Assembly: GCA_937919205.1 (NCBI GenBank)
Contig: CALFOZ010000035.1
Coordinates: 1 to 44,234 of the forward strand
DNA length: 44,234 nt
DNA from: an uncultured Planctomycetia bacterium
GTDB taxonomy: Bacteria; Planctomycetota; Phycisphaerae; Phycisphaerales; SM1A02
Direction of reading: 5' to 3'
The translations under genes and the position numbers were made by a program. The notes below the pieces were generated by a model, which was not told the origin of the DNA, did not search any database, and saw only the letters and a program-made list of their open reading frames with translations. Shown piece by piece: positions 1-9,189 of this stretch. The first letter of the stretch is position 1. Every line of letters starts with the position of its first letter.

Positions 1-1
1 C

Positions 2-1522
2 ACTGTTGATCGGCTGTTGCTCAGTCAGGAGATTGAACATGTGTGTTTGGTGGCGCCGGAACATTGGGACCACCGCGAGGCGTTGGATGGACTTGAGCCA
101 AATTCGCATTTGCATATTGTGTATGTCGCAGATTCGGCGTTCGGTCCCGGGCATCGTGACATTCAATCAGCGCGCGCGTGGAGTGATTCATGCTCTCGCG
201 GTGGCATCGCCAATCTTTGCGTGTTCGACGAAGTTTTTTCCGCCAAGGCCGCGCTGTTGGCGTGCGAACATGTCCACGCCAACGCGGTGTTGGTGTGCGG
301 GGCTGATTGGTCTTTGGTGGCGGTGGATGAATCGTGGGGGGTGCGCGGTTTAATGGAACGCTGGCGCGCGAGCGCGCGTGATTTGAAATTTGTTTGCTCG
401 TTGGCGGCGCCTGGAATTGGGGCGTGCTTTCTGCCAATTGAGAGCGTTCGCTTGTTGGCCAGTGGAGCCGCGCGCAGTATTGGCCAGTGGATTGAAGAAC
501 GCGCGGATGATCGAAATGCCGGGGAAATCATTGATATTCCAGACTTCGTGGCCGCGGTGTCCGAGCGCTTGGTCATGGACACGCCGCGTTGCATTCAACG
601 CATTCGAAGAGCGCTTGAGCCGCTGTTGCATGGCGCCGAAATTTCCGCGGACGCGCAGTTTGAGGCGCTTGCTAGACATGCAAGCGCGCCGCCAACTTTT
701 GTGCCGCAATTTCTCACCATTGAATTGAACACGGGGCGCCGCGGTTGCGGCTTAGCAAGTCCACATCGCTTCGGCACATTGCAAAGGCCAACCATGACTC
801 CCAAGCGGATGGATCGAATTCTTGCGCGCGTGGCGGAGGCGCGCGACGTGGTGGTGACCCTTGGTGGAGCGGGTGATCCGCTTGTGCATCCAGATGTTGT
901 TGAGTTCGCGAAGCAGATTCGAAAAGCGGGAGCGTTGGCGATTTCGGTGCGCAGTGAATTGCTTTCGCTTGACGCGCTTGAAAAGTTGGCGGCGATTGAC
1001 GCCGATGTCGTCACGGTTGACTTGCACGCCACCAACGCCAGCGAGTTTGTGCGCATGATGGGCTTTGATCGATTTGCATTCGCGCAGAATGCGTTGGAAA
1101 CCCTGATGCAAAATCGCCGCGCTGAAAGCGGCGCCGCGAAATGGTTGGCGCGGCCATGGGTGTTGCCCCGCATTGAGCGCCTGCGCGACATGGTGGATCG
1201 CATCGCGGCGTTTGGCGAGCGTTGGCGTGATCGAGCTGGTGGATATTGCGTGGATTCGCCGCCGCAAATTGATCCTTGGGGCGACATCATCGCCGATGCG
1301 CCGCTTTCCGCCGCGGGATTTTCCCAAGGCTCGAGTCAGAGCGAACGGTTGGCGCTGACTGTGTTGTCCGACGGAAGAGTGCCGGCTCAAACGGACGATC
1401 TGCTTGGAACAACTTCTATGGGCAATGTTGATTCGGAGGATTTGCTCATGCTTTTCCGTTCTTCGCGTCAACATCGCGCGCGTTCGGCGGTGAAGCATTT
1501 GGAAAAACTTTCCGCAAGATAG
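2..1522 (+). CDS. Degenerate radical-SAM/SPASM-like protein with N-terminal nucleotidyltransferase-like region (5' partial)
   Basis: The frame is open to the left edge, so the start lies outside the window; an in-frame TTG at 17 is unlikely to be the start. The first ~220 residues look like an NTP-transferase (CMP-sugar synthetase-like) region. From about residue 235 the fold resembles a radical SAM barrel: a strand-like IELNTGR, then VVTLGGAGDPLVHPDVVEF (the GGEPLLHP-type strand), VDLHATNASEFVRMMG, PWVLPRIERLRDM, and a SPASM-like end TVLSDGRVPAQTDDLLGTTS. The CxxxCxxC cluster motif is absent (only one Cys, in RRGCGLAS), and the SPASM cysteines are missing too. I infer that it cannot bind the usual 4Fe-4S clusters, so enzymatic function is uncertain. 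The next gene starts 40 nt downstream. Confidence 0.6.
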   Translation, partial: TVDRLLLSQEIEHVCLVAPEHWDHREALDGLEPNSHLHIVYVADSAFGPGHRDIQSARAWSDSCSRGGIANLCVFDEVFSAKAALLACEHVHANAVLVCGADWSLVAVDESWGVRGLMERWRASARDLKFVCSLAAPGIGACFLPIESVRLLASGAARSIGQWIEERADDRNAGEIIDIPDFVAAVSERLVMDTPRCIQRIRRALEPLLHGAEISADAQFEALARHASAPPTFVPQFLTIELNTGRRGCGLASPHRFGTLQRPTMTPKRMDRILARVAEARDVVVTLGGAGDPLVHPDVVEFAKQIRKAGALAISVRSELLSLDALEKLAAIDADVVTVDLHATNASEFVRMMGFDRFAFAQNALETLMQNRRAESGAAKWLARPWVLPRIERLRDMVDRIAAFGERWRDRAGGYCVDSPPQIDPWGDIIADAPLSAAGFSQGSSQSERLALTVLSDGRVPAQTDDLLGTTSMGNVDSEDLLMLFRSSRQHRARSAVKHLEKLSAR

Positions 1523-1562
1523 AGATGACGAATCCGTTTCGCGCTCCTAGCATTGGCTTTGT

Positions 1563-2287
1563 ATGAGCGACACCATCATGGTCGATTTCAATCGACCGAT
1601 TCCACTCTTTCCACTTTCGTGCGTTTCGCTTTTGCCGCACGCGGTGCAAGGACTGCATATTTTTGAGCCGCGTTACAGGCAGATGGTGGAGGACGTACTG
1701 CGCAAAGTGCATGACGGAAATTTATTGACATCGGGTCCGATCGCCATGGCGGTTGTGGGCGCGAAGTTTATGGACGCGCTCGGAGCCGCGCCCAAGTTGC
1801 GGCCAGCGGTGTGTGTGTTGGACAAATCGTGCAACATGAGCGGCTGAAAGATGGCAGGCACAACATTGTTCTGCACGGAGTGTGCCGCGCGCGCATCAAA
1901 GAAATCCAAGAGCCAGGTGAATCGCGCGCGTATCGCACGGCCATGTTGCAACCCATCGATCCGCCCAATCATTTGCCGCCCAAAATGAAAGCGGCGCGGA
2001 AGATTTTGCAGGAGTTGTTGCACAGGCCAATGTTGCAGAGGTTGGCCAGCGTGCAAAAAGTGGCGGAGTGGGCCGATCGAAAGGACATGCCAACGTACGC
2101 GGTGATTGAACTTGTTGGCGCGGCCATGTTGCGCGACGAAAATGCGCGCTACCACTTGTTGGCTTGCGGCAATCCATGGGAACGCGCCCAACTTGTGGCC
2201 AATGAAATCGCTCGACTTGAAGGCCTGGTCGCCGCGGCGGATGCGCAGGGAACTTCGCGCTGGCCCAAGGGCTTAAGTTGGAATTAG
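1563..2287 (+). pseudogene. Lon N-terminal (substrate-binding) domain protein, frameshifted
   Basis: Two ORFs in different frames make one LON-N (LAN/PUA-like) domain protein. Frame one (1563-1847) carries PIPLFPLSCVSLLPHAVQ and IFEPRYRQMVEDVL, the family hallmark. Frame two (to 2287) continues with VGQIVQHERLKDGRHNIVLHG and RARIKEI. The break is at a (GT)5 tract at 1809-1818. With one GT fewer the reading is A-V-C-V-G-Q-I, seamless, giving about 240 residues. These stand-alone domains lack the AAA+ and protease parts of Lon; their role is unknown. It could be a real pseudogene, a slippage-controlled gene or a consensus error. A TAGCAT hexamer lies 9 nt before the ATG and no Shine-Dalgarno is seen. 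Confidence 0.75.
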
Positions 2288-2323
2288 GACGTGCGCGGCG
2301 CGGAGAAATTCACAGTCATATAA

Positions 2324-2911
2324 ATGGGTATCTTGTTCAACATGTTGAATCTGATTCCATTTGCACTTCTCACTCTTGTTGCTGTTGTGGTTGTGGTGGT
2401 GATCGCTTTGATCACCATGTACAACAGTTTACAGCGACGCCGCATCGCGGCCGAGGGTTCCTTCGCCGACATCGATGTTGAACTGCGACGCCGCCATGAT
2501 TTGATTCCCAATTTGGTGGAGACGGTCAAGGGGTATGCCACGCATGAAAAAGAAACGTTGACCGCGGTTATGCAGGCGCGCGCATCGGCCACGCAAGCGC
2601 GCACACTCACCGATCGTGTTGAGGCCGAGGGCGCGCTTGGACGTTCGCTGGGCCGATTGATGGCCGTTGCCGAGGCGTATCCAAATCTAAAAGCCGACGG
2701 CGGATTCATGAAATTGCAGGGCGAACTTGCGGAGACGGAAAATAGAATTGGCGGGAAGCGCCAGGGCTTTAATCAAACTGTTGCGACGTACAACGAGGCG
2801 ATCGCGGTGTTTCCATCCAATATTGTGGCTGGAATTTTTGGTTTCAAAGTGCTCGCGTTCTTCAAGGAAGAGAATGAAGTTGCGCGCGCAGTGCCGCAGG
2901 TTCGATTTTAA
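2324..2911 (+). CDS. lemA: LemA family membrane protein
   Basis: 195 residues. An N-terminal transmembrane helix (about residues 8-32, rich in Leu/Val/Ile) is followed by the LemA signature: MYNSLQRRRI, then FADIDVELRRRHDLIPNLVETVKGYATHE. A long helical region and a C-terminal ATYNEAIAVFPSNIVAGIFGF follow, all typical of the family. The protein should sit in the cytoplasmic membrane with the coiled-coil bundle in the periplasm. The biochemical role of LemA proteins is not settled. The gene begins 36 nt after the Lon-N remnant and ends 3 nt before ruvB, so the last two are probably cotranscribed. No clear Shine-Dalgarno is visible. Confidence 0.93.
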   Translation: MGILFNMLNLIPFALLTLVAVVVVVVIALITMYNSLQRRRIAAEGSFADIDVELRRRHDLIPNLVETVKGYATHEKETLTAVMQARASATQARTLTDRVEAEGALGRSLGRLMAVAEAYPNLKADGGFMKLQGELAETENRIGGKRQGFNQTVATYNEAIAVFPSNIVAGIFGFKVLAFFKEENEVARAVPQVRF

Positions 2912-2914
2912 TTC

Positions 2915-3946
2915 ATGGCCCGCGAGCGCATTGTTTCCGCTGATGAAGTGGTCGAAGATCAACTTGATCCGCAGTCGCACACGTTGCGCCCGCGCGCGCT
3001 TGATGAATACATAGGACAGTCCGCTTTGGTGGAGCGAATTCGAATCGCGCTGGACGCATCGCGCACGCGCGACGAACCCATTGATCACGTGTTGCTACAT
3101 GGACCACCTGGGTTGGGCAAGACAACGCTGGCGCATGTCATCGCCGCGGAGATGGGCTCGCGCGCCTATGTCACAAGCGGTCCCGCGCTCACCAAGGCCG
3201 GCGATTTGGTGGGCACGCTCACGCGCATGCAACCGCGCGACGTGTTGTTCATAGATGAAATTCACCGCTTGCCAGCCAGCGTGGAGGAATATATTTATCC
3301 CGCGATGGAGGAATACCGCGTGGACTTCACGGTGGACAGCGGCATGCACGCGCGCATTGTCACGCTACCGTTGAAACCATTCACGCTGATTGGCGCCACC
3401 ACGCGCGCGGGCTTGCTTACGCAGGCGTTGCGAAGCCGCTTTGGCATTGCGCACCATTTGGATTTTTACGACGATGGTGATTTGGAGCGCATACTGGTGC
3501 GAGCCGCGGATTTGTTAAGCATGAAAGTGGCCGACAGCACGCTCACTCGCATCGCCGGTCGCAGTCGCGGAACTCCGCGCGTGGCCCTGCGTTTGTTGCG
3601 GCGTGTGCGCGATTGGGCCGCGGTGAAATCAGGCGGCAGGGTGGATGACAAATCCGTGGACGGCGCGCTGGAGCTTGAAGGCGTTGACGCCATGGGCCTG
3701 GATGAACTTGATCGAAAATATTTAACCACGCTGGCCCGGCAATATCGCGGCGGACCAGTTGGCCTTGATGCGCTTGCCGCGACACTAGGCGATGACGCGG
3801 GCACGCTTGAAGACATGGTGGAGCCATATTTGTTGCGCCGTGGATTTTTATCGCGCACGCGTCAGGGGCGCAGGCTTACCGCAGAGGGCGCCGCGCACAT
3901 TGGCGAGAAGTTGATCGAAGTTCCAGGCGCGCTCTTTGAGGAGTGA
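2915..3946 (+). CDS. ruvB: Holliday junction branch migration helicase RuvB
   Basis: 343 residues, normal RuvB length. The N-terminal RPRALDEYIGQ precedes Walker A GPPGLGKT at residues 63-70. Walker B is DVLFIDEIHRL, sensor 1 IGATTRAGLL and the arginine finger region ALRSRFG. The winged-helix C-terminal domain includes GPVGLDALAATLGDDAGTLEDMVEPYLL. RuvB is the AAA+ motor that drives branch migration with RuvA; RuvC then resolves the junction. Neither ruvA nor ruvC is in the window, so the locus is not the common ruvCAB cluster. The start ATG lies 3 nt after the lemA stop. Confidence 0.97.
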   Translation: MARERIVSADEVVEDQLDPQSHTLRPRALDEYIGQSALVERIRIALDASRTRDEPIDHVLLHGPPGLGKTTLAHVIAAEMGSRAYVTSGPALTKAGDLVGTLTRMQPRDVLFIDEIHRLPASVEEYIYPAMEEYRVDFTVDSGMHARIVTLPLKPFTLIGATTRAGLLTQALRSRFGIAHHLDFYDDGDLERILVRAADLLSMKVADSTLTRIAGRSRGTPRVALRLLRRVRDWAAVKSGGRVDDKSVDGALELEGVDAMGLDELDRKYLTTLARQYRGGPVGLDALAATLGDDAGTLEDMVEPYLLRRGFLSRTRQGRRLTAEGAAHIGEKLIEVPGALFEE

Positions 3947-4031
3947 TCGCGCGCGGCGTCCATATTTAAGTTGATATTTTGCGGCCGAACGTGGGCAAAT
4001 TATTCGCCCGCGCAATCCTGGCGCGTGGCAT

Positions 4032-7000
4032 TTATTGGCTGAGACCGGTGGTGCTGTTGCCGGTAATCCCAGGCGTGCTTGCGCCAATGGCTGGAATGGA
4101 AAGGCTAATTCCAAATGAGTAGACATCCGTGAGCGAGTCGTAGCCCACACCCGCGTTTAAATTAAAATCTGGAAAGCTTCGACTGAGCGTGGCGCTGGCC
4201 GCGCGCAAGTTGTGCTCCACCAAATCAATCTGTGGACTGAGCGTGAAGGTGTACAACTTTGAAATTTGGTACGTCACACCAAGTTGCAGTAACTCATCGT
4301 TGATGTAATTATTGGTGGGATCAAAATTATTGATATTGCGGTACTCGATAAAGAAACTAGTGTCGGGCGAGTGTTGCATGCGCACGCCCAACGAGCCGCG
4401 CGCCATATTTTGAAATGGACCCGTTGTGTAGGTTGGAACATCATCAAGCATCCACTTCACCGAACCATACGCGGTGAATGTGCTGGACACTGCCCACGAA
4501 GTACTACCGTACAGATGGCTACCCCACTGTGAAAGTTCTGGACGCCACGAATAAAAAGATGGAGTGGGACTTTGCGCGTAGGCCAAGCCCGTGGCGCTGG
4601 TGCGTCCAAAGTTTGCGCCGCCATTGTTCACCACAGCGCCCGCGTCCAGCGTGATCCAGTCCACGCTGGTCCACGCGCCTGGCCCGCCGCGATACGTTTG
4701 CAGTCGCTGTTTGGCGCCAATTTGCGCCACTTGCGCCGCGGAAATTCCTTCAACATTCTGATCAAAGATTGGGTACTCGCCTTTGTCCGCGGTGTCGTAG
4801 CCGGCCCACAATGTTGAAGTGGGTTGCACCACATAACGCAAGCGATTCACGTCAAGGATTGAGTTTTGCACGCCATCAAATGACTGGGAAAATTCCGCGC
4901 TACTACGCGCGCCAATGCCCATGAGACCGCGCGTGGTGCCGGACTGTCCGTTGGTTCCATTGATGGTGGAGTAATTGGTGAAATCATTCAGCGCGTACCC
5001 GATCGCGGTGCCGTTGATGAATGGCGTGATCTTGGCGGGAGAAATATCAATTGGGTACGCCAACTCTTGGCGCGTGTAGACGCGCGCATAGATGTCCTCG
5101 TTGTAGCCCGCGTTTTGATAGGCGGTGGTGATATCCGTGTTGGCGTTGAAGATGGGATTGGCCGCGGTGCCAGTTGCGTTGGGCGCGTTGAAGGCCGCTC
5201 TGGTGACGGCGTTTGTGCCAGGCGTGCCATCTTGCAGGCGCATGGACATGGCGTTGGCGGAATATTCCTGCGTCCAAGACAAATGATCCGTGAAGAACGA
5301 ATCGCCGTAACGGCGATAGGCGGCCTCTGGAAGTTTGTTGACCGAGTAGGGACGGCTGGCCAGCATCCAACTGTTGATGACATAGCCGTCAAGATCATTT
5401 TTAAGCAACATGGTGAACGCGCTGTTGCCCGATTGCAATTTCATGAACGCCTTGGTTTCGTATTCAAGACGATTGATGAAGTCGTCTTGGCGAAACGTGT
5501 TCACAAATGCGCCGTCGCTTGTCCAAGCCACGGACCCTTGCAGTAGCGAATGCTCGTCAATGAGATAGGTGTAGTCGCCGTCGATCAGTCCGCGGTATTT
5601 CAAAGTGGATGTGTAGAGTTGACCCGTGGAGGCCTGCTCCTCATTGCCAAAGTCGTAGAAGCCATACATGTTGAAATTGCCGCCTAAACCGTTGAATCTT
5701 GTGCCAAGTCCAACGCCGTTGAGCGTGTAAATGTCATTGACAAGTTTGGCTTGAATTCCTGGAACCGGGTCGTAGCCAAGCAACGCCCACAAATCCCAAC
5801 GTGTACCAATGGTCGTTCCGCGGAACTCGTTGTAGCCCGCGGAAATTTCCGGCAACACAGTTTTCTCCGGCGTGCCGCGCATGTAGGGCCAATAGAAAAT
5901 GGGCGTGGTGCCAGAACGGAATGTGACATGGCTCGCGTCGATGGTGGTGCCCGCGTCCTTGCCCGGATTTTTGGTCACGGTGATTTTGTCGGCGCCAAGG
6001 GAAAGGTGCGGCGTGAAAAATTCGCTGATGCTCACGCGCGCGTCGGTGGCCTCGAATTGATCGGCGGAAATTTGGCGCATTTCATTGGCGCGCGCGTACA
6101 CCGGAATGCCGGTGCGCACATAGGTGCGTAGCACGGCTTGCGCGGCCACCGCGCGGTTGAGTCCGACGTCGTAGTACACCTGTTGCCCGCGCATGATGTA
6201 GTTGCCGTCGGTGGCGATCACATCGCCCTCCAAATAAATTCCCTGCACGGATTTCACATCCAATTGCCCCGAGTCCTCGCTGATTTTTGCCAGCGATCCT
6301 GGATTTAGAAATACAACAGCTCGTTCACTCGACAAGCGAAGTTCGCCGGTCTTCATTCGAGGATCATTGGCGGTGAGATCAATCAGCGCGCTACCTGTCA
6401 CCATGATCGTGTCGGTTTTTTCATCAATCGAAGTTTCCCGACCGGCGAACGTGACTAAATCTCCGGGCTGAAAAATGGCCAGTGATCCGCGTTGCGCAAG
6501 CGCGACCTTGGTGTTGCCCGCGACCATCGCCGGTGGCGTGGGCAGTGCCGCGCCCACGATCATTGGAGTGTCCCTTGAGGCCAGCTTGGGTTGATTCACT
6601 TCGGGTTGGGTTAAAAGTTTTGCCGGCCCACTTGCCAAAGTTTGCAGATAAGCCTTGAGACGTCCATCGCCATTGGCAAATTCTTGCGGCGGCGGCGCTT
6701 TGTCCTCGAGCAGTGGAACATTTAATTTCACTTTACCGCGAAATGCGCAGGTCACCAACACGTCATCGCCAGACACTCCAAGTCCGGCGCGCCGACTGGG
6801 CTCGCCCACTTCCGGAAAATACATGGCGCACTGCGTGACCAATCCCGCCGCCGACGGAATGCGATTGATCCACACAATGACTTTTTTTGTGGCGAATGAA
6901 TACGCGCCCACTGTCACGCGCACATCGCCCTGCACAACAAGCCGGCGCGTGTCGTCCACCTTCCAAGCGAAGGCGCGGGTTCCATCAATCACTAAATCAC

Positions 7001-7127
7001 TTTTCACAGGCTCAATGGGAATAACAAATCCGCTGAGTCGATCTCCAGTCACTGCGACATTTGTGACGTGTTGCGCAAGCGCTACTTGGGTGATGGCCAA
7101 CAAAAGAATGATCGCTCGAATGACCAT
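4032..7127 (-). CDS. lptD: LptD-like outer-membrane LPS-assembly/OstA family protein
   Basis: 1031 residues. A signal peptide of about 18 residues ends ALA|Q. Residues ~20-330 form repeated OstA/LptA-like beta segments (for example DLVTFAGRETSIDEKTDTIMVTGSALIDL and GDVIATDGNYIMRGQQVYYDV). The rest is a beta-barrel rich in aromatic alternation (FNMYGFYDF, FFIEYRNI, FTLSPQIDLVEHNLR), and near the C-terminus DVYSFGISLSI looks like a final strand. LptD proteins place lipopolysaccharide in the outer leaflet of the outer membrane. Overall architecture fits better than local identity, and no LptE or other Lpt gene is adjacent. It lies downstream of the UbiA-like gene on the same strand, 94 nt away. 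A Ser/Thr/Gly-rich tail of ~15 residues follows the last strand. Confidence 0.75.
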   Translation of the reverse strand: MVIRAIILLLAITQVALAQHVTNVAVTGDRLSGFVIPIEPVKSDLVIDGTRAFAWKVDDTRRLVVQGDVRVTVGAYSFATKKVIVWINRIPSAAGLVTQCAMYFPEVGEPSRRAGLGVSGDDVLVTCAFRGKVKLNVPLLEDKAPPPQEFANGDGRLKAYLQTLASGPAKLLTQPEVNQPKLASRDTPMIVGAALPTPPAMVAGNTKVALAQRGSLAIFQPGDLVTFAGRETSIDEKTDTIMVTGSALIDLTANDPRMKTGELRLSSERAVVFLNPGSLAKISEDSGQLDVKSVQGIYLEGDVIATDGNYIMRGQQVYYDVGLNRAVAAQAVLRTYVRTGIPVYARANEMRQISADQFEATDARVSISEFFTPHLSLGADKITVTKNPGKDAGTTIDASHVTFRSGTTPIFYWPYMRGTPEKTVLPEISAGYNEFRGTTIGTRWDLWALLGYDPVPGIQAKLVNDIYTLNGVGLGTRFNGLGGNFNMYGFYDFGNEEQASTGQLYTSTLKYRGLIDGDYTYLIDEHSLLQGSVAWTSDGAFVNTFRQDDFINRLEYETKAFMKLQSGNSAFTMLLKNDLDGYVINSWMLASRPYSVNKLPEAAYRRYGDSFFTDHLSWTQEYSANAMSMRLQDGTPGTNAVTRAAFNAPNATGTAANPIFNANTDITTAYQNAGYNEDIYARVYTRQELAYPIDISPAKITPFINGTAIGYALNDFTNYSTINGTNGQSGTTRGLMGIGARSSAEFSQSFDGVQNSILDVNRLRYVVQPTSTLWAGYDTADKGEYPIFDQNVEGISAAQVAQIGAKQRLQTYRGGPGAWTSVDWITLDAGAVVNNGGANFGRTSATGLAYAQSPTPSFYSWRPELSQWGSHLYGSTSWAVSSTFTAYGSVKWMLDDVPTYTTGPFQNMARGSLGVRMQHSPDTSFFIEYRNINNFDPTNNYINDELLQLGVTYQISKLYTFTLSPQIDLVEHNLRAASATLSRSFPDFNLNAGVGYDSLTDVYSFGISLSIPAIGASTPGITGNSTTGLSQ

Positions 7128-7221
7128 GAATGCAGGAATGTTACCGCTGAAATGGGCGTCACGAGGGAGGGAAATTTTTTCGCGCGCCTCTTTGTTTCAT
7201 GCGCGCAAGACACCTCACGAT

Positions 7222-8187
7222 TTATCCGCGCCACGCCGTGGCTTGTCCGATCATGTCGTGCACTTCCCGGGCCAGCCATGAAAGACCCCACAAAAGCAAG
7301 GCAAATATGGCAAAAATGATGCCCCATTGAATGTGTGAAATAGAGAACAGCCACGCCGCCGCGGCAATGGGTGGAAATATGGCCGCGGCCCTGCGCAATG
7401 AGTCAGCGGTGTCATTCACATTGCTCGCGGCAAGCGCGCGGTTGGATTGCCACACAAAGATCGCCATCGCCACAAGTGGCGCCAGCGCGAGCCATGATTC
7501 ACCACTCGGCCACTCGTCTGCGCCACGGCGAATGGAAAGCCAAGTTAAACCAGACACCGCCAACGCGCACAGAATGGAAAGAAGAATTGTGGACGAGCGG
7601 TCCAAGCGCGGGCGCTTCTCCAAAACTTTGTGCAGTAGGGATCCAGTGGCCACGGTCTGCACCAAGATCAGCGAAGCTGGAAGCGTGAATGATTGTCCCA
7701 TCCACGGAATAAAAAAACTTCCCGCTTGCGCCAACCCAAGCATGAGCAAGCCAACCGCGGGAACAAAGCGGCCCATGGTGTTCCACATAGCAATTCCAAA
7801 CGCCGTGAAGAGCGCCACCGCAATGCTGGTTTCACCAAACAGAGCGGCGCCAATGATGCTGGCCATGAGGGCGGTGAATGTGAGCAGTGTTGCTTGCGCG
7901 GTGGTGAGCCGTCCGGATGAGAGCGGACGGTTGCGTTGGAAAGTTTGATCGCGGCGCGCGTCGAGCAAATCGTTCATGCCCGCGGCGAAACCAAATAGTC
8001 CGGATCCAATCACGCCGGCCGCCATCAGCGCTAGCCACAACGGCAATGTGGAAATTGGAAGTTGCGCCGTTGCGCCGTCAAAGCGCGCGAGCAGGGTGGC
8101 GAACATCACGTTCACGGCGGCACCGGCCGCGAGTGGAATTCGCATCAACTGCAGGGCGGCAAAAATTCGGACCAATGAAACTCGCAT
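7222..8187 (-). CDS. UbiA-family prenyltransferase-like membrane protein
   Basis: About 321 residues with 8-9 predicted transmembrane segments. The UbiA signature NDLLDARRD (NDxxDxxxD, the first Mg/diphosphate-binding motif) is followed by QRNRPLSSGRLT, diagnostic of the family. The second Asp-rich motif is weak: the equivalent region reads RPRLDRSSTILLS. Members transfer prenyl groups to aromatic or other acceptors in quinone, heme or lipid synthesis; the substrate cannot be told here. The start was placed at 8187 because a TAGCAT hexamer lies 7 nt upstream; an in-frame ATG at 8196 would add three residues. The gene is divergent from ribH across about 60 nt. Confidence 0.8.
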   Translation of the reverse strand: MRVSLVRIFAALQLMRIPLAAGAAVNVMFATLLARFDGATAQLPISTLPLWLALMAAGVIGSGLFGFAAGMNDLLDARRDQTFQRNRPLSSGRLTTAQATLLTFTALMASIIGAALFGETSIAVALFTAFGIAMWNTMGRFVPAVGLLMLGLAQAGSFFIPWMGQSFTLPASLILVQTVATGSLLHKVLEKRPRLDRSSTILLSILCALAVSGLTWLSIRRGADEWPSGESWLALAPLVAMAIFVWQSNRALAASNVNDTADSLRRAAAIFPPIAAAAWLFSISHIQWGIIFAIFALLLWGLSWLAREVHDMIGQATAWRG

Positions 8188-8251
8188 TGGAACCATGCTA
8201 CGAAATGGCTGATTGCGGCGAGTGCTTCAAGATCACTACCATCATCGACCT

Positions 8252-8755
8252 ATGCGTCGATCCAAAGAAGAAGTAATTTCCCCCGTCAGCGCATTGGGCG
8301 TGCGAATTGGTATTGTGGCCGCCGATTATCACAAGGAAATTTATCAGCGGTTGCTTGATGGCGCCGAGGCCGCGTTTCACAAAGCTGGGGGACTTGCCGC
8401 TGATCTGCGTGACGCGACCGTTGAAGGGATTTTTGATTTGGCACCGGTGGTGGCGCAGATGTTGCGGCGAAGCGATATTGACGCGGTGGTGGTGATTGGT
8501 TGCGTGGTGCGTGGCGAGACGCGCCACGACGAATTTATTGTGAATTCTGCGTTTGCGCAATTCACGCAACTCGCGGTGGCGCATGCGAAGCCCGTGGCGC
8601 TCGCGGTGCTCACGGTTGAATGTTTAAGCCAAGCTAAAGTACGCTCGGGTGGAATCAAGGGCGACGCCGGCGCGTTCGCCATGAACGCCGCGTTGAGAAC
8701 GCACGCCCAACTCGCGCGTCTTCGCCAAATTAAAGATGTGGAGAAAAAATCATGA
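8252..8755 (+). CDS. ribH: 6,7-dimethyl-8-ribityllumazine synthase
   Basis: 167 residues. It catalyses the penultimate step of riboflavin synthesis, condensing 5-amino-6-ribitylamino-uracil with 3,4-dihydroxybutanone phosphate. Visible motifs are IGIVAADYHKEIYQRLLDGA (N-terminal strand and helix), DATVEGIFDLAPVVAQML (in place of the usual VPGAFELP), GCVVRGETRHDEFIVN with the catalytic His of the GETxH motif, and PVALAVLTVECLSQAKVRSG. The upstream in-frame TTG at 8213 is less likely than the ATG at 8252, which has a TACCAT hexamer 9 nt upstream. Its stop overlaps the nusB start by 4 nt (ATGA), the classical ribH-nusB pairing. Confidence 0.93.
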   Translation: MRRSKEEVISPVSALGVRIGIVAADYHKEIYQRLLDGAEAAFHKAGGLAADLRDATVEGIFDLAPVVAQMLRRSDIDAVVVIGCVVRGETRHDEFIVNSAFAQFTQLAVAHAKPVALAVLTVECLSQAKVRSGGIKGDAGAFAMNAALRTHAQLARLRQIKDVEKKS

Positions 8756-9189
8756 GCGTGGCCAAGGACCGTCGCAACGCGCGTCGTTGCGCGTTGCAAG
8801 CAATGTTTGAAATGGATTTGGGCGGCGAAAATACTGGAGGCGCTGGTGAAAGTTTGGTTGGCGCTTTTCGAGATGACGCGCAAAGTTCCGAAAGTGATTC
8901 ATGTTTGGCGCAAGGCGTTGAATTGGCGCGCGCGGCGTGGAGCGAGCGCGATGTTTCCGACGCGGCCATCGCGCAACTGTCACCTGAATGGCCCATCCAT
9001 CGCCAACCCGCGGTGGATCGCAATGTGATTCGCATCGCGGTGTATGAAATCACGCATGAAATGGCGCCGCCAGTGGCGGTGATCGACGCCGCCGTTGAAT
9101 TGGCGCGTGAATTTGGCGGTGAACATAGTCCCGCGTTTGTGAACGCGGTGCTGGATCGTTGGTGGAAAGATCGCGGAGGCAAGCGCTGA
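8752..9189 (+). CDS. nusB: Transcription antitermination factor NusB
   Basis: 145 residues, the usual size. RRNARRCALQAMFEMD at the N-terminus is the family start, and the C-terminal half has DRNVIRIAVYEITHEMAPP followed by VIDAAVELAREFGGEHSPAFVNAVLDR, the most conserved NusB block. NusB with NusE (S10) binds boxA RNA and supports rRNA antitermination. The gene overlaps ribH by ATGA, and its TGA shares one base with the ftsY ATG (TGATG). This implies translational coupling through all three genes. Confidence 0.95.
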   Translation: MSVAKDRRNARRCALQAMFEMDLGGENTGGAGESLVGAFRDDAQSSESDSCLAQGVELARAAWSERDVSDAAIAQLSPEWPIHRQPAVDRNVIRIAVYEITHEMAPPVAVIDAAVELAREFGGEHSPAFVNAVLDRWWKDRGGKR

